From CAZFLY01 sp964519995 (lineage in GTDB: Bacteria > Planctomycetota > Phycisphaerae > Sedimentisphaerales > Anaerobacaceae), in the NCBI GenBank assembly GCA_964519995.1, contig CAZFLY010000028.1, positions 1-36,360 on the forward strand: 36,360 nt of DNA, in the 5' to 3' direction. The notes under the pieces are model-generated. The model worked only from the letters and a program-made list of their open reading frames with translations. It did not search any database and had not been told where the DNA came from. Shown here piece after piece: positions 15,315 through 24,216 of this stretch (positions are counted from its first letter, which is position 1; each line of letters opens with the position of its first letter). The translations under genes were made by a program, and so were the position numbers.

Positions 15315-15522
15315 CTTGAGCAACAAGATTCGTCGGCTGAGATTTGAGAATGGTGAGATGACGCAGCAGCAACTTGCTGATAAGGTGGGGGTTACGCGTC
15401 AGACTATTATTGCCATCGAAGCGGGAAAGTACGCTCCATCGCTGCCATTGGCATTTCGGATAGCACGGGCGTTCGGGGTATCAGTAGAGACCGTCTTTGA
15501 ATATGTAGGCAAGCAGTCCTAA
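15301..15522 (+). CDS. XRE-family transcriptional regulator
   Basis: This 73-residue protein is essentially a single helix-turn-helix: NKIRRLRFENGEMTQQQLAD, KVGVTRQTIIAIEAGKYAPS, then FRIARAFGVSVETVFEY. The ATG at 15301 has GGAGG seven bases upstream and lies within the end of the preceding gene. Short regulators of this type commonly pair with membrane proteins of the neighbouring kind. The ATGTAA/TTACAT half-sites in the operon promoter are a natural candidate for its own operator. Confidence 0.9.
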   Translation: MAENNLSNKIRRLRFENGEMTQQQLADKVGVTRQTIIAIEAGKYAPSLPLAFRIARAFGVSVETVFEYVGKQS

Positions 15523-16267
15523 CATCGGATTAAGGGAATTTCCGCAATAGATATATCAGTTTGCTGTTAAGATTACCCAGCATTGTGGCGGTGGGCCCGG
15601 CAGTTCCGGCCGTATCTATTTTCATGAACTTCCGTGGTTCACTATCCGGGTTTGTTTTTCTGCTGTTTCTTTGCATTGAACTGCGAATTCATACCTTTAC
15701 TATAGGGAATTAGTCAGCTTGAAATTTGTAACGAGTTTGACGGTTTTTGGCAGACTCATTACGATTTGGGGCATTTGGCACTTGCGAAAAGGCAGTATTT
15801 ATAGGACGCATCGATTTTTGAGCGGATAATGAGGGTAAAAATGAGCAGAAAATAACAGGAAATTAGCAGAAATGTGCACGTTTTGAGCAAAAATGAACAA
15901 AAATGCGTGTAAAATGTACGTTTTTTGCCCCCTTTTTTATGCTCACCTGCTGGCAAATGGTTGAACTTGGCTGTGCTCGTCAGCGGAAAGTTCGAGTTGC
16001 AGATATAGCAATTTTGGGCTGACCAGGCAGAATTAGTTATTTGATGGTGTGAGGACCCAGACACGGAATTGCTGGAATAAAAAATTTTCTTAAATTTTAT
16101 TTTTGTGGTTGTTGCACTATACATAGGAGTTTATATAATATATTTTTTGAGAGATTTTGTACAGTTTGCCAATGACAGCGAGGTAGGTTTTTTCAGATAT
16201 CAGTCGCTGAGACAAATCCTTCTTGACTATCAAACCCAGATAAGGTGAGAAATTGGGCTTTGATTTC

Positions 16268-16296
16268 TTGACATTCTGTGAAGATTCTGTTACACT
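16268..16296 (+). promoter_or_regulatory. Sigma-70-like promoter
   Basis: TTGACA (16268-16273), a 17-base spacer, and TACACT (16291-16296). It points to the small gene at 16620 and the peptidase gene at 16857, implying an untranslated leader of about 300 bases. Confidence 0.55.
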
Positions 16297-16590
16297 ATGT
16301 CGAAAAGAATACACATCCCTGTATCTACAGGAGGAGAATAATCTTATATCTGCGGGTGGCATAGGGAGGATGGTGTCCATACACAGATTATCAGGTACTG
16401 AGAGGGAGAGTTTGTAGTGCGTGTGAAAGCCGTGTGAATAAGCTATTTGGCTGCGTTTTGATGTGTCGTGGTGCGATGAACTCTTCTAAGTCAGAACAAT
16501 ATGTTCGATTTTTCGTATAATGGCGAGAATTTTGGTATGCCGGGGCGTGAGTTTGCTGTGGCATCCATGCAGATAAAGAGAGACTTTTCT

Positions 16591-16605
16591 CTATATTCAA
16601 TATAG
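16591..16605. promoter_or_regulatory. Perfect inverted repeat before the small gene
   Basis: CTATATT-C-AATATAG lies 14 bases upstream of the start at 16620, overlapping a second AGAGA...TCTCT stem on its left. It could be an operator or a hairpin next to the ribosome site. Confidence 0.35.
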
Positions 16606-16619
16606 ACAAGGGTGGGTCA

Positions 16620-16790
16620 ATGGCAAAAAAAAGGGAACAATCAAAAAAGTCCAAGAAAGTCACGGAAGGACGTCGATATATACTTAAGACAATGATTGCT
16701 GACGACCAGAGGAAGTATATTGAAGAGGTTCGCGAGTGGTTGCACGATTCACTTCGGGGCAAAGGAAAGATTGTCGGAGGCCCGATTTAA
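16620..16790 (+). CDS. Small lysine-rich protein ending in GGPI
   Basis: This 56-residue protein is encoded from ATG 16620, with an AAGGGTGGG ribosome site. It has a very basic N-terminus (MAKKREQSKKSKK), a predicted helix (IADDQRKYIEEVREWLHDSL) and the tail RGKGKIVGGPI. No family is recognised. It lies 66 bases upstream of a papain/C39-like cysteine peptidase gene in the same direction and could be its substrate or partner. The double-glycine near the C-terminus is suggestive but proves nothing. The longer opposite-strand frame here is rejected for lack of a ribosome site. Confidence 0.5.
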   Translation: MAKKREQSKKSKKVTEGRRYILKTMIADDQRKYIEEVREWLHDSLRGKGKIVGGPI

Positions 16791-16856
16791 TATAGTATAT
16801 AACTTTTAGCCACATTTGTGATAGGTCGTGCAACGTGACCTTTTGGAAGTAAAGGA

Positions 16857-18524
16857 ATGCAAAAGCGTTTCATACCCGCGGGAGAGTCACTTTGCATACC
16901 CTGCAAGCCTCCTTTTTCTTTCTATCGTATTATCGAGAACTATTCACAACCTGCAGAACCTCCTCGCACTCTGCACCGTGTTTTCTCGCTTATGCGCAAG
17001 ATGAACGTGCGAACTGTAGTTGTCGAGAGTTTAACGAGGGAAGGCGAGCTGGATACGGAAGCTAATGCTGTTGAAGGACGCTGTGGGGGGCTTGTGGAAT
17101 TTGAAGCTTGGCGTTTTAGCTTTTTCGCCTGTCCAGTGACTTGTGGTTTACTACTGCATGTGGATGATGAGGACTACCTAGGCTACGCAATATTCATTAG
17201 GATAGCACTTCCTAATGAAACTCACCGTTGCTACGTTTACGAGGCTGTTATTGCTGAGCCAGCATTTCATATACATGGAAGTATGCCCCTGGGGAATAGT
17301 TTGCCATGTCGCTATATTCACTGTGCTCGGAGGTATACCGCTTGGGTTGAAGAACGACGATTCATTCTTTCAGGGAGTTTCTTTTCTCAACAAAATGGCT
17401 TAACCCATGTTTGTGCGCACGCCGCTCTTCGCTGGCTTCTTAACAATATCCCGGAACGTATTGAAGAAATCGTCTCGTATGAGCAGATTAACCAAGATTT
17501 GCAGATAGATCACGCTACACGTAAGGTCGGACGATATGGGACTGAGCCTCGCGAAGAGGGGCTCGCGTATGATAGCCTTTTAGATGTCCTTGATATTCGA
17601 GGTTACAAATATTTAGACGTCAACTTTGAGGAAACCCGCGGCAGGCCGCAACCATATTGGCGGTTTATCTACTCCATAATTGAATCAGGCTACCCGGTTC
17701 TCGTCTTTTTCAGGACCGAACGTGCAAGACACGTTATTTGCGCTGTTGGCCACACTCTAAACAGTGATATGTGGGACGAAGAAGCAAAGCTAGCCTATTC
17801 CGGGGCTCCTCGTATGAAATACCTTTCGAGTGCCTCTTGGGTAGATCACTTCATAATACATGATGATAATTATGGAATGTACCTCTGCATGCCGACCAAA
17901 GCTCTCTTACTCGCGACGACGGAAGAGAGAGGTCCATTTCAAGTTACAGGCGCTCTTGGGATAGTTCCTACTGATATTGAATTAGGGCCATTGGACGCAG
18001 AGTTCTATGCATCGGCAATGATGAGAACAGCTATTAACGAGGGCCCACTTGAAGACTGTTACTGGTTAAGAGCGCTTAGACAGGAAGAGGCTGCTTTCGG
18101 GAAATGGATTGTACTTAGAACACTTTTTACATCCAAAACAGTCTACGAGCAACATCTGCGCGATATGGAAGATCCTGAAGGAAATGTCTTGAGAAAACAG
18201 CAAATAGAAACCATTATCCATAAAAAAGTGCCTGAACATTTCTGGGTTACAGAGATCTCTCTGACGGATATATATACTGCCAATAAGCACAAGCTCGGGG
18301 AGGTATTGCTCGAATTATCAGATCCCCGAATTAAACCCAACGACAAACTCGAAACATACACGATGAAACTTTTTTCAGCTTGCATTGCTATTCGCCTCCC
18401 AGGAAACATACTTATTCCTGAGGTGGGCTCGAGTCAAATTTCGATAAGCGTGCATAAGACAAACCTGACTGGGCATGTTCCTCTTCTTCGCATGTCTCGC
18501 TCCGCACCAACTTTTGAGTGGTAG
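16857..18524 (+). CDS. Large papain/C39-like cysteine peptidase-like protein
   Basis: The 555-residue protein has no signal peptide or clear membrane helix, so it is probably cytoplasmic. The middle part (about 172-345) shows a papain-like layout: Q178 or Q179 followed by C186 in QQNGLTHVCAHAALRWLL, H292 in RHVICAVGH, and D336/D337 in HFIIHDDNYGMYL. This matches the Gln, Cys, His and Asp/Asn order of C39-like peptidases and transglutaminase-like folds. About 170 residues before and 210 after the core are unfamiliar; the N-terminal part is cysteine-rich (CIPC, C92, C96, C151, C156). The start uses a GGAAG site seven bases upstream. I cannot tell whether it is a protease, deamidase or deubiquitinase-like enzyme. 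Confidence 0.65.
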   Translation: MQKRFIPAGESLCIPCKPPFSFYRIIENYSQPAEPPRTLHRVFSLMRKMNVRTVVVESLTREGELDTEANAVEGRCGGLVEFEAWRFSFFACPVTCGLLLHVDDEDYLGYAIFIRIALPNETHRCYVYEAVIAEPAFHIHGSMPLGNSLPCRYIHCARRYTAWVEERRFILSGSFFSQQNGLTHVCAHAALRWLLNNIPERIEEIVSYEQINQDLQIDHATRKVGRYGTEPREEGLAYDSLLDVLDIRGYKYLDVNFEETRGRPQPYWRFIYSIIESGYPVLVFFRTERARHVICAVGHTLNSDMWDEEAKLAYSGAPRMKYLSSASWVDHFIIHDDNYGMYLCMPTKALLLATTEERGPFQVTGALGIVPTDIELGPLDAEFYASAMMRTAINEGPLEDCYWLRALRQEEAAFGKWIVLRTLFTSKTVYEQHLRDMEDPEGNVLRKQQIETIIHKKVPEHFWVTEISLTDIYTANKHKLGEVLLELSDPRIKPNDKLETYTMKLFSACIAIRLPGNILIPEVGSSQISISVHKTNLTGHVPLLRMSRSAPTFEW

Positions 18525-18582
18525 CAAAACTTTCCCTAACTGTCTGCCTAGACATTCACTGAATGTTGAGGGCCTTTGGCAC

Positions 18583-18611
18583 TTATAATCCCCCGGTAAT
18601 TCTGCTATAAT
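18583..18611 (+). promoter_or_regulatory. Extended -10 promoter of der
   Basis: TGC-TATAAT at 18603-18611 is a consensus extended -10; TTATAA at 18583-18588 is a weak -35 at 17 bases. A transcript from about 18618 would leave a leader of about 40 bases before ATG 18657 and would exclude the longer reading frame beginning at 18621. Confidence 0.6.
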
Positions 18612-18656
18612 TGCTCTTTATTGTTGTTAGAGTGTTATCAGATTTGGTTAGAACCT

Positions 18657-19973
18657 ATGGGATTACCAAAGGTTGCGATAATTGGTAGGCCTAATGTGGG
18701 CAAAAGTAGTCTGCTAAATGCACTTGTGGGCGAAAGGATAAGCATCGTTGAGCCAACCGCAGGTGTCACCAGAGACCGTGTAAGCGCAATCATCGGAAGA
18801 GATGATAAGTATTTCGAACTTGTCGATACCGGTGGATACGGCGTCGTTGATTCTGACCAGCTAAGCAGCCATATCGAGCAACAAATTCTACAGGCAATTG
18901 AATCGGCAAATCTTGCTATTTTCATGGTCGATATTCGCGATGGCCTTGTGTCCCTGGATGAAGAGATTGCAAGGCTATTGCGAAAGCACGGTCTCGATGT
19001 GATTTGCGTGGCCAATAAGGCTGACAACGCAAAATTTTTCCCCGCGGCAGTAGAATTTGCTCAGCTTGGCCTTGGCGAGTTTCTATGTATCTCCGCGAAG
19101 AACAATCTAAACAAAAGCGTCCTGCTCGATAGAATCTTTGAGGAAATAAATCATCTTGAGACATCGAAGCCAGTCGAGCCGGTAATGAAGCTGGCGATCG
19201 TCGGCAAGCGAAATGCCGGCAAAAGCACACTTGTAAATGCAATGGTTGGCTCGGAAAGAGTTATCGTTAGCGAAATCCCCGGTACAACCAGAGATGCCAT
19301 TGACGTGAGGTTTGAAAAGGATGGTAAAACCATCGTCGTGATCGACACGGCTGGAGTTAGAAAGAAAAGTAAAATATCCGACAGTATCGGATTTTATAGC
19401 TATGTGCGAGCAACGCACTCGATACGGCGTGCCGATGTAGTGTTGCTTCTGATAGATGCGATGGTGCCGATCTCGCAGGTGGATAAGAAGCTGGCTCGAT
19501 TTATCGCTGAACAATACAAAGCCTGTATAATAGTGGTGAATAAGTGGGACTTAGCAAAAGATTCTGCTGTCACGAGCGACTACGAGGAATATCTAACAGC
19601 TACATTGCCGATGCTGAAGTATGCTCCGATAGCATTTACCACAGCAACCGAAGCCAAGAACGTCCAGAGTGTTCTGGATTTGTCGGCCGAGCTTTTCAAG
19701 CAGACATCGACAAGGATATCTACCGGCAGACTCAACAAGGCCTTCGAGCAGGTAAAAGCCGAGCGCACTGGCGCAAGAGCTCGTGGAGCGAAATGGCCTA
19801 AAATTTACTACGCTACGCAGGCTTCCGTCAATCCGATTACAATCGTTATGTTCGTAAACAATCCCAGCCTATTTGACGAGAACTACCGTCGCTATATTGT
19901 AGGCCGACTGCAATCAATGCTGCCAATGGCTGAAGTACCGATAAGATTGCTGGCACGTTCGCATAGAAGTTAG
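18657..19973 (+). CDS. der: Ribosome-assembly GTPase Der (EngA)
   Basis: Der is a double-GTPase needed for maturation of the 50S subunit. The 438-residue protein has the first G domain with GRPNVGKSSLLN, DTGG and NKAD, the second with GKRNAGKSTLVN, DTAGVRKKSK and NKWD, and a C-terminal KH-like domain ending FDENYRRYIVGRLQ. In the second G1 motif the usual proline is alanine (NAGKS for NVGKS), a mild change. I start at ATG 18657, where the conserved GLPKVAIIGRP begins, consistent with the promoter position. It stands alone, followed 90 bases later by cstA. Confidence 0.97.
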   Translation: MGLPKVAIIGRPNVGKSSLLNALVGERISIVEPTAGVTRDRVSAIIGRDDKYFELVDTGGYGVVDSDQLSSHIEQQILQAIESANLAIFMVDIRDGLVSLDEEIARLLRKHGLDVICVANKADNAKFFPAAVEFAQLGLGEFLCISAKNNLNKSVLLDRIFEEINHLETSKPVEPVMKLAIVGKRNAGKSTLVNAMVGSERVIVSEIPGTTRDAIDVRFEKDGKTIVVIDTAGVRKKSKISDSIGFYSYVRATHSIRRADVVLLLIDAMVPISQVDKKLARFIAEQYKACIIVVNKWDLAKDSAVTSDYEEYLTATLPMLKYAPIAFTTATEAKNVQSVLDLSAELFKQTSTRISTGRLNKAFEQVKAERTGARARGAKWPKIYYATQASVNPITIVMFVNNPSLFDENYRRYIVGRLQSMLPMAEVPIRLLARSHRS

Positions 19974-20063
19974 TAGATCGCCCTTAAGGTGTAATTATGT
20001 TGTATTACTACTCATCAGGTGAGATAATCGAAGGGCAATACGCTATTAGAATGGGACCGAACG

Positions 20064-21800
20064 ATGGATACTTTGTTGCTGATGTTGATTTGTGGCTGTG
20101 GATATGTGATAGCCTATTATACTTACGGGCGTTTTCTTGCCAGAAGAATATTTAAGCTTGACAGAAATGCCCCTGTACCATCTGTTGAGCTACGGGACGG
20201 CATAGATTATGTCCCTGCTCGCAAGAGCATAATTTTCGGACATCATTTTACTTCAATCGCCGGCACGGGTCCGATTGTTGGGCCGGCTATAGGGATTATC
20301 TGGGGCTGGCTGCCGGCTATCCTCTGGGTATTTTTAGGCTCGATCTTCATGGGTGCAGTGCATGACTTTGGTTCACTGGTGGTCTCGATGCGCAACGAAG
20401 GCAAAAGCGTATCGGAAGTGGCAGCGAAATATATTAACAAGCGAGTGCGCTTCATCTTCTTTGCGGTTGTGTTTCTGAGTCTGCTGATTGTCATCGCGAT
20501 ATTTGGCGTTGTAATTGCAGCGGTCTTCACGTTGTACCCAGCATCGGTTCTTCCGGTCTGGGCGCAAATCCCAATTGCGATAATGCTGGGCTGGGCGGTC
20601 TACAAAAGAAGGTCAAGGGTTTCCATAGCTACGATCGCGGCTGTTGTCGCGATGTACATTGCGATTTGGCTGGGAGCGTATATTGAACTTCTCAGGCCTG
20701 GGCTGTTTTTGATGCCTTCGGGCTTTGCTATTCCTGCAACGGGCTTATGGATTATTATACTGTTGGCTTACACCTGGGTTGCATCGACGCTGCCGGTAAC
20801 AACACTTCTACAGCCCAGAGACTATATCAATGCCTGGCAGCTCTTTATTGCTATGGCATTGTTAGCATCTGGTACGGTAGCAGCTTCGTTGGCGGGTGAT
20901 CTGCCTATGGTGGCACCTGCTTTCAACAACATGCTTCCGGCAAACACGCCGCCAATCTGGCCTTTTATGTTTGTTATTATCGCGTGCGGTGCCATCAGCG
21001 GCTTTCATTCGCTTGTAGCCTCTGGTACAAGCCCGAAACAAATCGCGAAAGAGACGGACTGTCAATTTGTGGGCTACGGCTCGATGATACTCGAGAGCTT
21101 TCTGGCGGTACTGGTTATCATCTGCGTTGGGGCTGGTATCGGGATGGCCCTGAAGCTTGGTGACGGCACGGTACTAAAAGGCACAGCAGCCTGGCAGCAT
21201 CAATACAGCTCCTGGATGGGAGCGAAAGGACTGGCGGATAAAATAGCTCCTGTTGTTGTAGGTGCAGCTAATATGATGAGTTCGATTGGGTTGCCGAAAG
21301 GAATCGGTATGACTTTGATGGGCGTATTTATTGCTTCGTTTGCGGGTACGACACTTGATACGTCTGTGCGTATTCAACGTTACGTGGTTAGCGAATTGGC
21401 GAGCGACCTGCGGATATCATTTCTTATTAACAGATGGACGGCGACGACTTTTGCTGTACTTACTGCAGCAGGTTTAGCTTTTGCCACAGGAGCAGATGGC
21501 ACAGGTGCAATGAAGTTATGGCCTTTGTTCGGAACATCGAACCAGCTATTGGCAGCTCTGGCTCTGCTGGTAGTAACTCTTTATCTGAAGCGAAAAGGCG
21601 GAAAGAAATACCTTATTACCCTGCTGCCGTGCTTAGTTATGCTTGTCATTACAAACTGGGCCATGGTCAGAAACGAGATGATTTTTCTGGCAGGTAAGAA
21701 CTGGCTTCTTGTCGGAATTGGGGTAGTAATATTCGCGCTGGCACTGTGGGTGACCGTTGAGGCACTTGTCGCATTTGCGGTTCGTGGACGCGAGTCTTAG
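20064..21800 (+). CDS. cstA: Carbon starvation protein A (CstA-family transporter)
   Basis: CstA-family proteins are inner-membrane transporters for peptides or pyruvate, induced on carbon starvation in enterobacteria. The 578-residue protein has about 16 hydrophobic helices and the family's N-terminal signature: DYVPARKSIIFGHHFTSIAG, TGPIVGPAIG, then GAVHDFGSLVVSMRNEGKS. A later GFHSLVASGTSPKQI and FIASFAGTTLDTSVRIQRYV are also typical. The start ATG has GGGAC nine bases upstream. The gene converges on ybbR with only 13 bases between the stops and no obvious terminator. Whether it takes up peptides or pyruvate cannot be told from sequence. Confidence 0.93.
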   Translation: MDTLLLMLICGCGYVIAYYTYGRFLARRIFKLDRNAPVPSVELRDGIDYVPARKSIIFGHHFTSIAGTGPIVGPAIGIIWGWLPAILWVFLGSIFMGAVHDFGSLVVSMRNEGKSVSEVAAKYINKRVRFIFFAVVFLSLLIVIAIFGVVIAAVFTLYPASVLPVWAQIPIAIMLGWAVYKRRSRVSIATIAAVVAMYIAIWLGAYIELLRPGLFLMPSGFAIPATGLWIIILLAYTWVASTLPVTTLLQPRDYINAWQLFIAMALLASGTVAASLAGDLPMVAPAFNNMLPANTPPIWPFMFVIIACGAISGFHSLVASGTSPKQIAKETDCQFVGYGSMILESFLAVLVIICVGAGIGMALKLGDGTVLKGTAAWQHQYSSWMGAKGLADKIAPVVVGAANMMSSIGLPKGIGMTLMGVFIASFAGTTLDTSVRIQRYVVSELASDLRISFLINRWTATTFAVLTAAGLAFATGADGTGAMKLWPLFGTSNQLLAALALLVVTLYLKRKGGKKYLITLLPCLVMLVITNWAMVRNEMIFLAGKNWLLVGIGVVIFALALWVTVEALVAFAVRGRES

Positions 21801-21813
21801 CTGGGCGGCCTGG

Positions 21814-22851
21814 TTACTCCGTGGTCTTCTCTGCCGACTCTGAAGAAAGAGGCACTAATCTAAATCGAGCCTGTACCGGCGACTGATTGAGGACGATTTC
21901 ATCTCTGCGGACGAACTCTTCTGGAAAATTGTAGGAAACGGTTCTTCTTTGCTCAGTCGCTACATTTTTATCATCATCGAGAATATACAACATTATCTGG
22001 AATGGTTGTTGCAGCTCATAGGCTTGTTTGGCAGCTGGCGTAGCTTTGATCAGTACTGTCGACATGTCAGTTGGATTAAGCAGTTCAACCTCGTATTTTC
22101 CCTGAAGATTATCACTCAGACAGAATCCTAATGTTGCTGTGGTTATTGAGTATTGGCGTAGATCTTCAGCAGGCGGCATTTTTATTTTTACTATTGTTGG
22201 AATGTCTCTGGTTTGACCTCCGGGCAGTTCAATATAAGGCCTTTTCTCAATGGCCGTGGACCTTGCCTGACTGATCTCGCGTTGTGTCATCTGCACCTTT
22301 GCAGAAAGCTTTTCGCCCTCCCAATCATCGAGTACAAACGCCTCGACTCTCGCTGGTTCTGTACTCTCTACCTGTATCGCAGCGTTATTCTCGTCGAAAC
22401 ACCTGACAATCAGTGATTTTTTGACTAATTTGACGACCTTAACTGAGATAGACTCCGGGTCGCAGGATTCAACTGTAAGGCCGAGGTCCTGCATTTGTTC
22501 GCTGTGTTTGACGAAATCTGAGACGTTCAGGGAATAAGTGCCGGGATCCGTCATTCCCTGACGTTTGGGATCCAGAAAATACGCACGCTCTAAGGTGCCC
22601 TTGTCGAGCATTCGCTTTGCTTCGGCGACCCTGGAAGCCGGACCCTTCAGCTCAACACTATCAATTAAGACTGATGATCCTCCATCCTCATTGAAGCTAA
22701 ACCAAACACTTGGATCGGTCGATTTGGTAATGTTTATAGTAACATCAGCTATAGACAGTCTTTCATCAAGACGCAAATCCACCCAGACCCATATCAAAGC
22801 CGTTAAGAATATTACAATAGCGATTTTGCTGAACTTGACCTTTTTTATCAT
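21814..22851 (-). CDS. YbbR-domain protein (CdaR-like regulator of c-di-AMP synthase)
   Basis: This 345-residue protein has one N-terminal transmembrane helix (KIAIVIFLTALIWVWVDLRL) and an extracytoplasmic region of about three YbbR-like repeats, with strands such as VELKGPASRVAEAK, LTVESCDPESISVKV and YEVELLNPTDMSTV. In Firmicutes the YbbR protein CdaR binds and modulates the diadenylate cyclase CdaA; here it directly follows dacA (86-base gap, same strand), which supports the same role. It is the third gene after the promoter at 24217-24245. The C-terminal tail is Ser/Glu-rich. Confidence 0.85.
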   Translation of the reverse strand: MIKKVKFSKIAIVIFLTALIWVWVDLRLDERLSIADVTINITKSTDPSVWFSFNEDGGSSVLIDSVELKGPASRVAEAKRMLDKGTLERAYFLDPKRQGMTDPGTYSLNVSDFVKHSEQMQDLGLTVESCDPESISVKVVKLVKKSLIVRCFDENNAAIQVESTEPARVEAFVLDDWEGEKLSAKVQMTQREISQARSTAIEKRPYIELPGGQTRDIPTIVKIKMPPAEDLRQYSITTATLGFCLSDNLQGKYEVELLNPTDMSTVLIKATPAAKQAYELQQPFQIMLYILDDDKNVATEQRRTVSYNFPEEFVRRDEIVLNQSPVQARFRLVPLSSESAEKTTE

Positions 22852-22937
22852 CTTAGCAATTATAAGTTACGCAAGCTACACAGACACCCTCAAATTGAAA
22901 GTGAAATATTTTTTCTATGACATAGGTGTTTTTGATA

Positions 22938-23783
22938 TTATGTCTGTCGTTTCAGTAACCGGCCTACAACGCCCACAAATGCAGGGGTTATACTTCCAGT
23001 CATAGTGCTAACCAGATGCGCTCTCAATTTAGATTCTGAGACGTTTTGGATTAGTTTGCCATCCTGAGCAATTGAGATTGCACCCGTTTCCTCGCTAACC
23101 ACTAAGCAGACCGCATCTGATCCTGATGTTACGCCAACCGCAGCTTTGTGCCGTGAGCCGAGCTCGATGCCATCGGCACTACCAGCTTCGGCTAACGGCA
23201 GTTGGACCCTGGCGGCAACTGCCCTATCACCACGAATAATCACGGCCATGTCGTGCAATGGTGTGCCGGGATGGAAGACAGACTTGAGCAGCTCAGCCGA
23301 AACTCTGGCGTCGATTCGCACACCGGTTTCGATGAGTTCACCAAGAGCTACCTGTCTCTCGATAACAATGAGTGCTCCTGTTCTGCTGGCCGAGAGCTCC
23401 GTTACGGTGGTAATTATTTCTTCTCTGGTCCTGGATAGCTGCTGCAGAGAGCCCGACCATAAGCGAGGCTGTCCTATCTGTATTAGAACTCGTCGAATCT
23501 CCGGTTGAAAAGCTGCAACCGCAACAATTAGAACACCAATTAGAAAACCTTTATAGAGGTATTGCAGCCGGACAAATTCGAGGCGTTCAACAACCAAATT
23601 CAAAATCAGAACACCTGCAACAAGGATGAAGATAACGCCCCGGAATAACCTCTCCCCACGTGTACCTTCGAGGAAATCCACAACCCAATAAACCACCAAC
23701 CCGATGAGAAACAGCTCGATACCAACTTTCCACCAGACATTGGTGTTTGCCACCCGGTGGAAGTAATCGATGAGCGGTCCCAC
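22938..23783 (-). CDS. dacA: Membrane diadenylate cyclase (CdaA/DacA)
   Basis: DacA makes cyclic di-AMP from two ATP. The 281-residue protein has three N-terminal membrane helices (about 20-38, 46-64, 78-92) and a DAC domain at about 95-245: AFQPEIRRVLIQIG, GALIVIERQVALGE, and the two catalytic motifs. The first, normally DGA, is D178-M179-A180 here (LHDMAVII); the second, normally RHR, is R211-H212-K213. The aspartate and histidine are kept, so activity is plausible, but the glycine and last arginine are changed. The ybbR gene follows, a classic pairing. A small lipoprotein gene lies 35 bases upstream and shares the promoter. Confidence 0.93.
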   Translation of the reverse strand: MGPLIDYFHRVANTNVWWKVGIELFLIGLVVYWVVDFLEGTRGERLFRGVIFILVAGVLILNLVVERLEFVRLQYLYKGFLIGVLIVAVAAFQPEIRRVLIQIGQPRLWSGSLQQLSRTREEIITTVTELSASRTGALIVIERQVALGELIETGVRIDARVSAELLKSVFHPGTPLHDMAVIIRGDRAVAARVQLPLAEAGSADGIELGSRHKAAVGVTSGSDAVCLVVSEETGAISIAQDGKLIQNVSESKLRAHLVSTMTGSITPAFVGVVGRLLKRQT

Positions 23784-23818
23784 AAATTAAGTCCTTTCCG
23801 TGGATTTTATGCCATTTA

Positions 23819-24112
23819 TCAGGGAGCCCTTCTTTCGGTTAGCTTGCTGGGCTTATCAAGAAGCAGCGCTGTATCTATGTCTGCCATCATCTCCTGGGTA
23901 TTAGCGCGAAGAACACGTTTATGCCTTCTATGGCCTTCAGCAGCGGTCTCGCCCGGGTGACGGCATCCTGCACATGGCACTAAAACTATAGCACACAAAG
24001 TTAAGACAAAGCCGAAAAAGCCGAGCCCAAACGCGGAAAATCGCATTCGAGAACCGAGACGGGCAAAATGGCTTTCTTTTTTTTTACGTTGTATTTTCTT
24101 TACACTTTTCAT
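23819..24112 (-). CDS. Small predicted lipoprotein or membrane protein upstream of dacA
   Basis: The 97-residue product starts at ATG 24112 (AAGGA about eight bases upstream; a GTG just before it is also possible). It has a long basic N-terminus (KSVKKIQRKKKESHF), one hydrophobic helix (FGLGFFGFVLTLCAIVLV), and then PCAGCRHPGE, where a lipidated or disulfide cysteine could lie. The remaining 45 residues are hydrophilic. No family is recognised. Its place as first gene before dacA and ybbR suggests an envelope role linked to c-di-AMP signalling; that is inference only. Confidence 0.6.
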   Translation of the reverse strand: MKSVKKIQRKKKESHFARLGSRMRFSAFGLGFFGFVLTLCAIVLVPCAGCRHPGETAAEGHRRHKRVLRANTQEMMADIDTALLLDKPSKLTERRAP

Positions 24113-24216
24113 CACTTTTTCCTTACATGAGAAATAAAAAGCCGCTCCTATGTTTAGAAAACAACCTTTTTATAGGTCAATCGATGTCTGTACTGCAAAG
24201 GTATTAACGCATGGTT

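Larger units (their letters stand above)
15523..16619. other. Gene-poor AT-rich region, about 1.1 kb
   Basis: No convincing gene is seen. Three leftward open frames (121, 87 and 123 codons) have low-complexity composition and no ribosome sites. The part at 15830-15930 contains repeated GCAGAAATG and GAGCAAAAATG words. These recur, inverted, at 32255-32335 upstream of the signalling cluster, which points to a diverged dispersed repeat. A good promoter lies at 16268-16296. Confidence 0.5.

Noticed and set aside
15759..16762. Three leftward open frames of 87 to 123 codons
   Set aside because: Low-complexity, Phe/Lys/Ser-rich sequence in AT-rich DNA without ribosome sites; one overlaps the better-supported small gene at 16620.
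19997..20155. Open frame starting MLYYYSSGEIIEG before cstA
   Set aside because: It overlaps the cstA start by about 90 bases, lacks a ribosome site and has no family; the cstA frame is certain.
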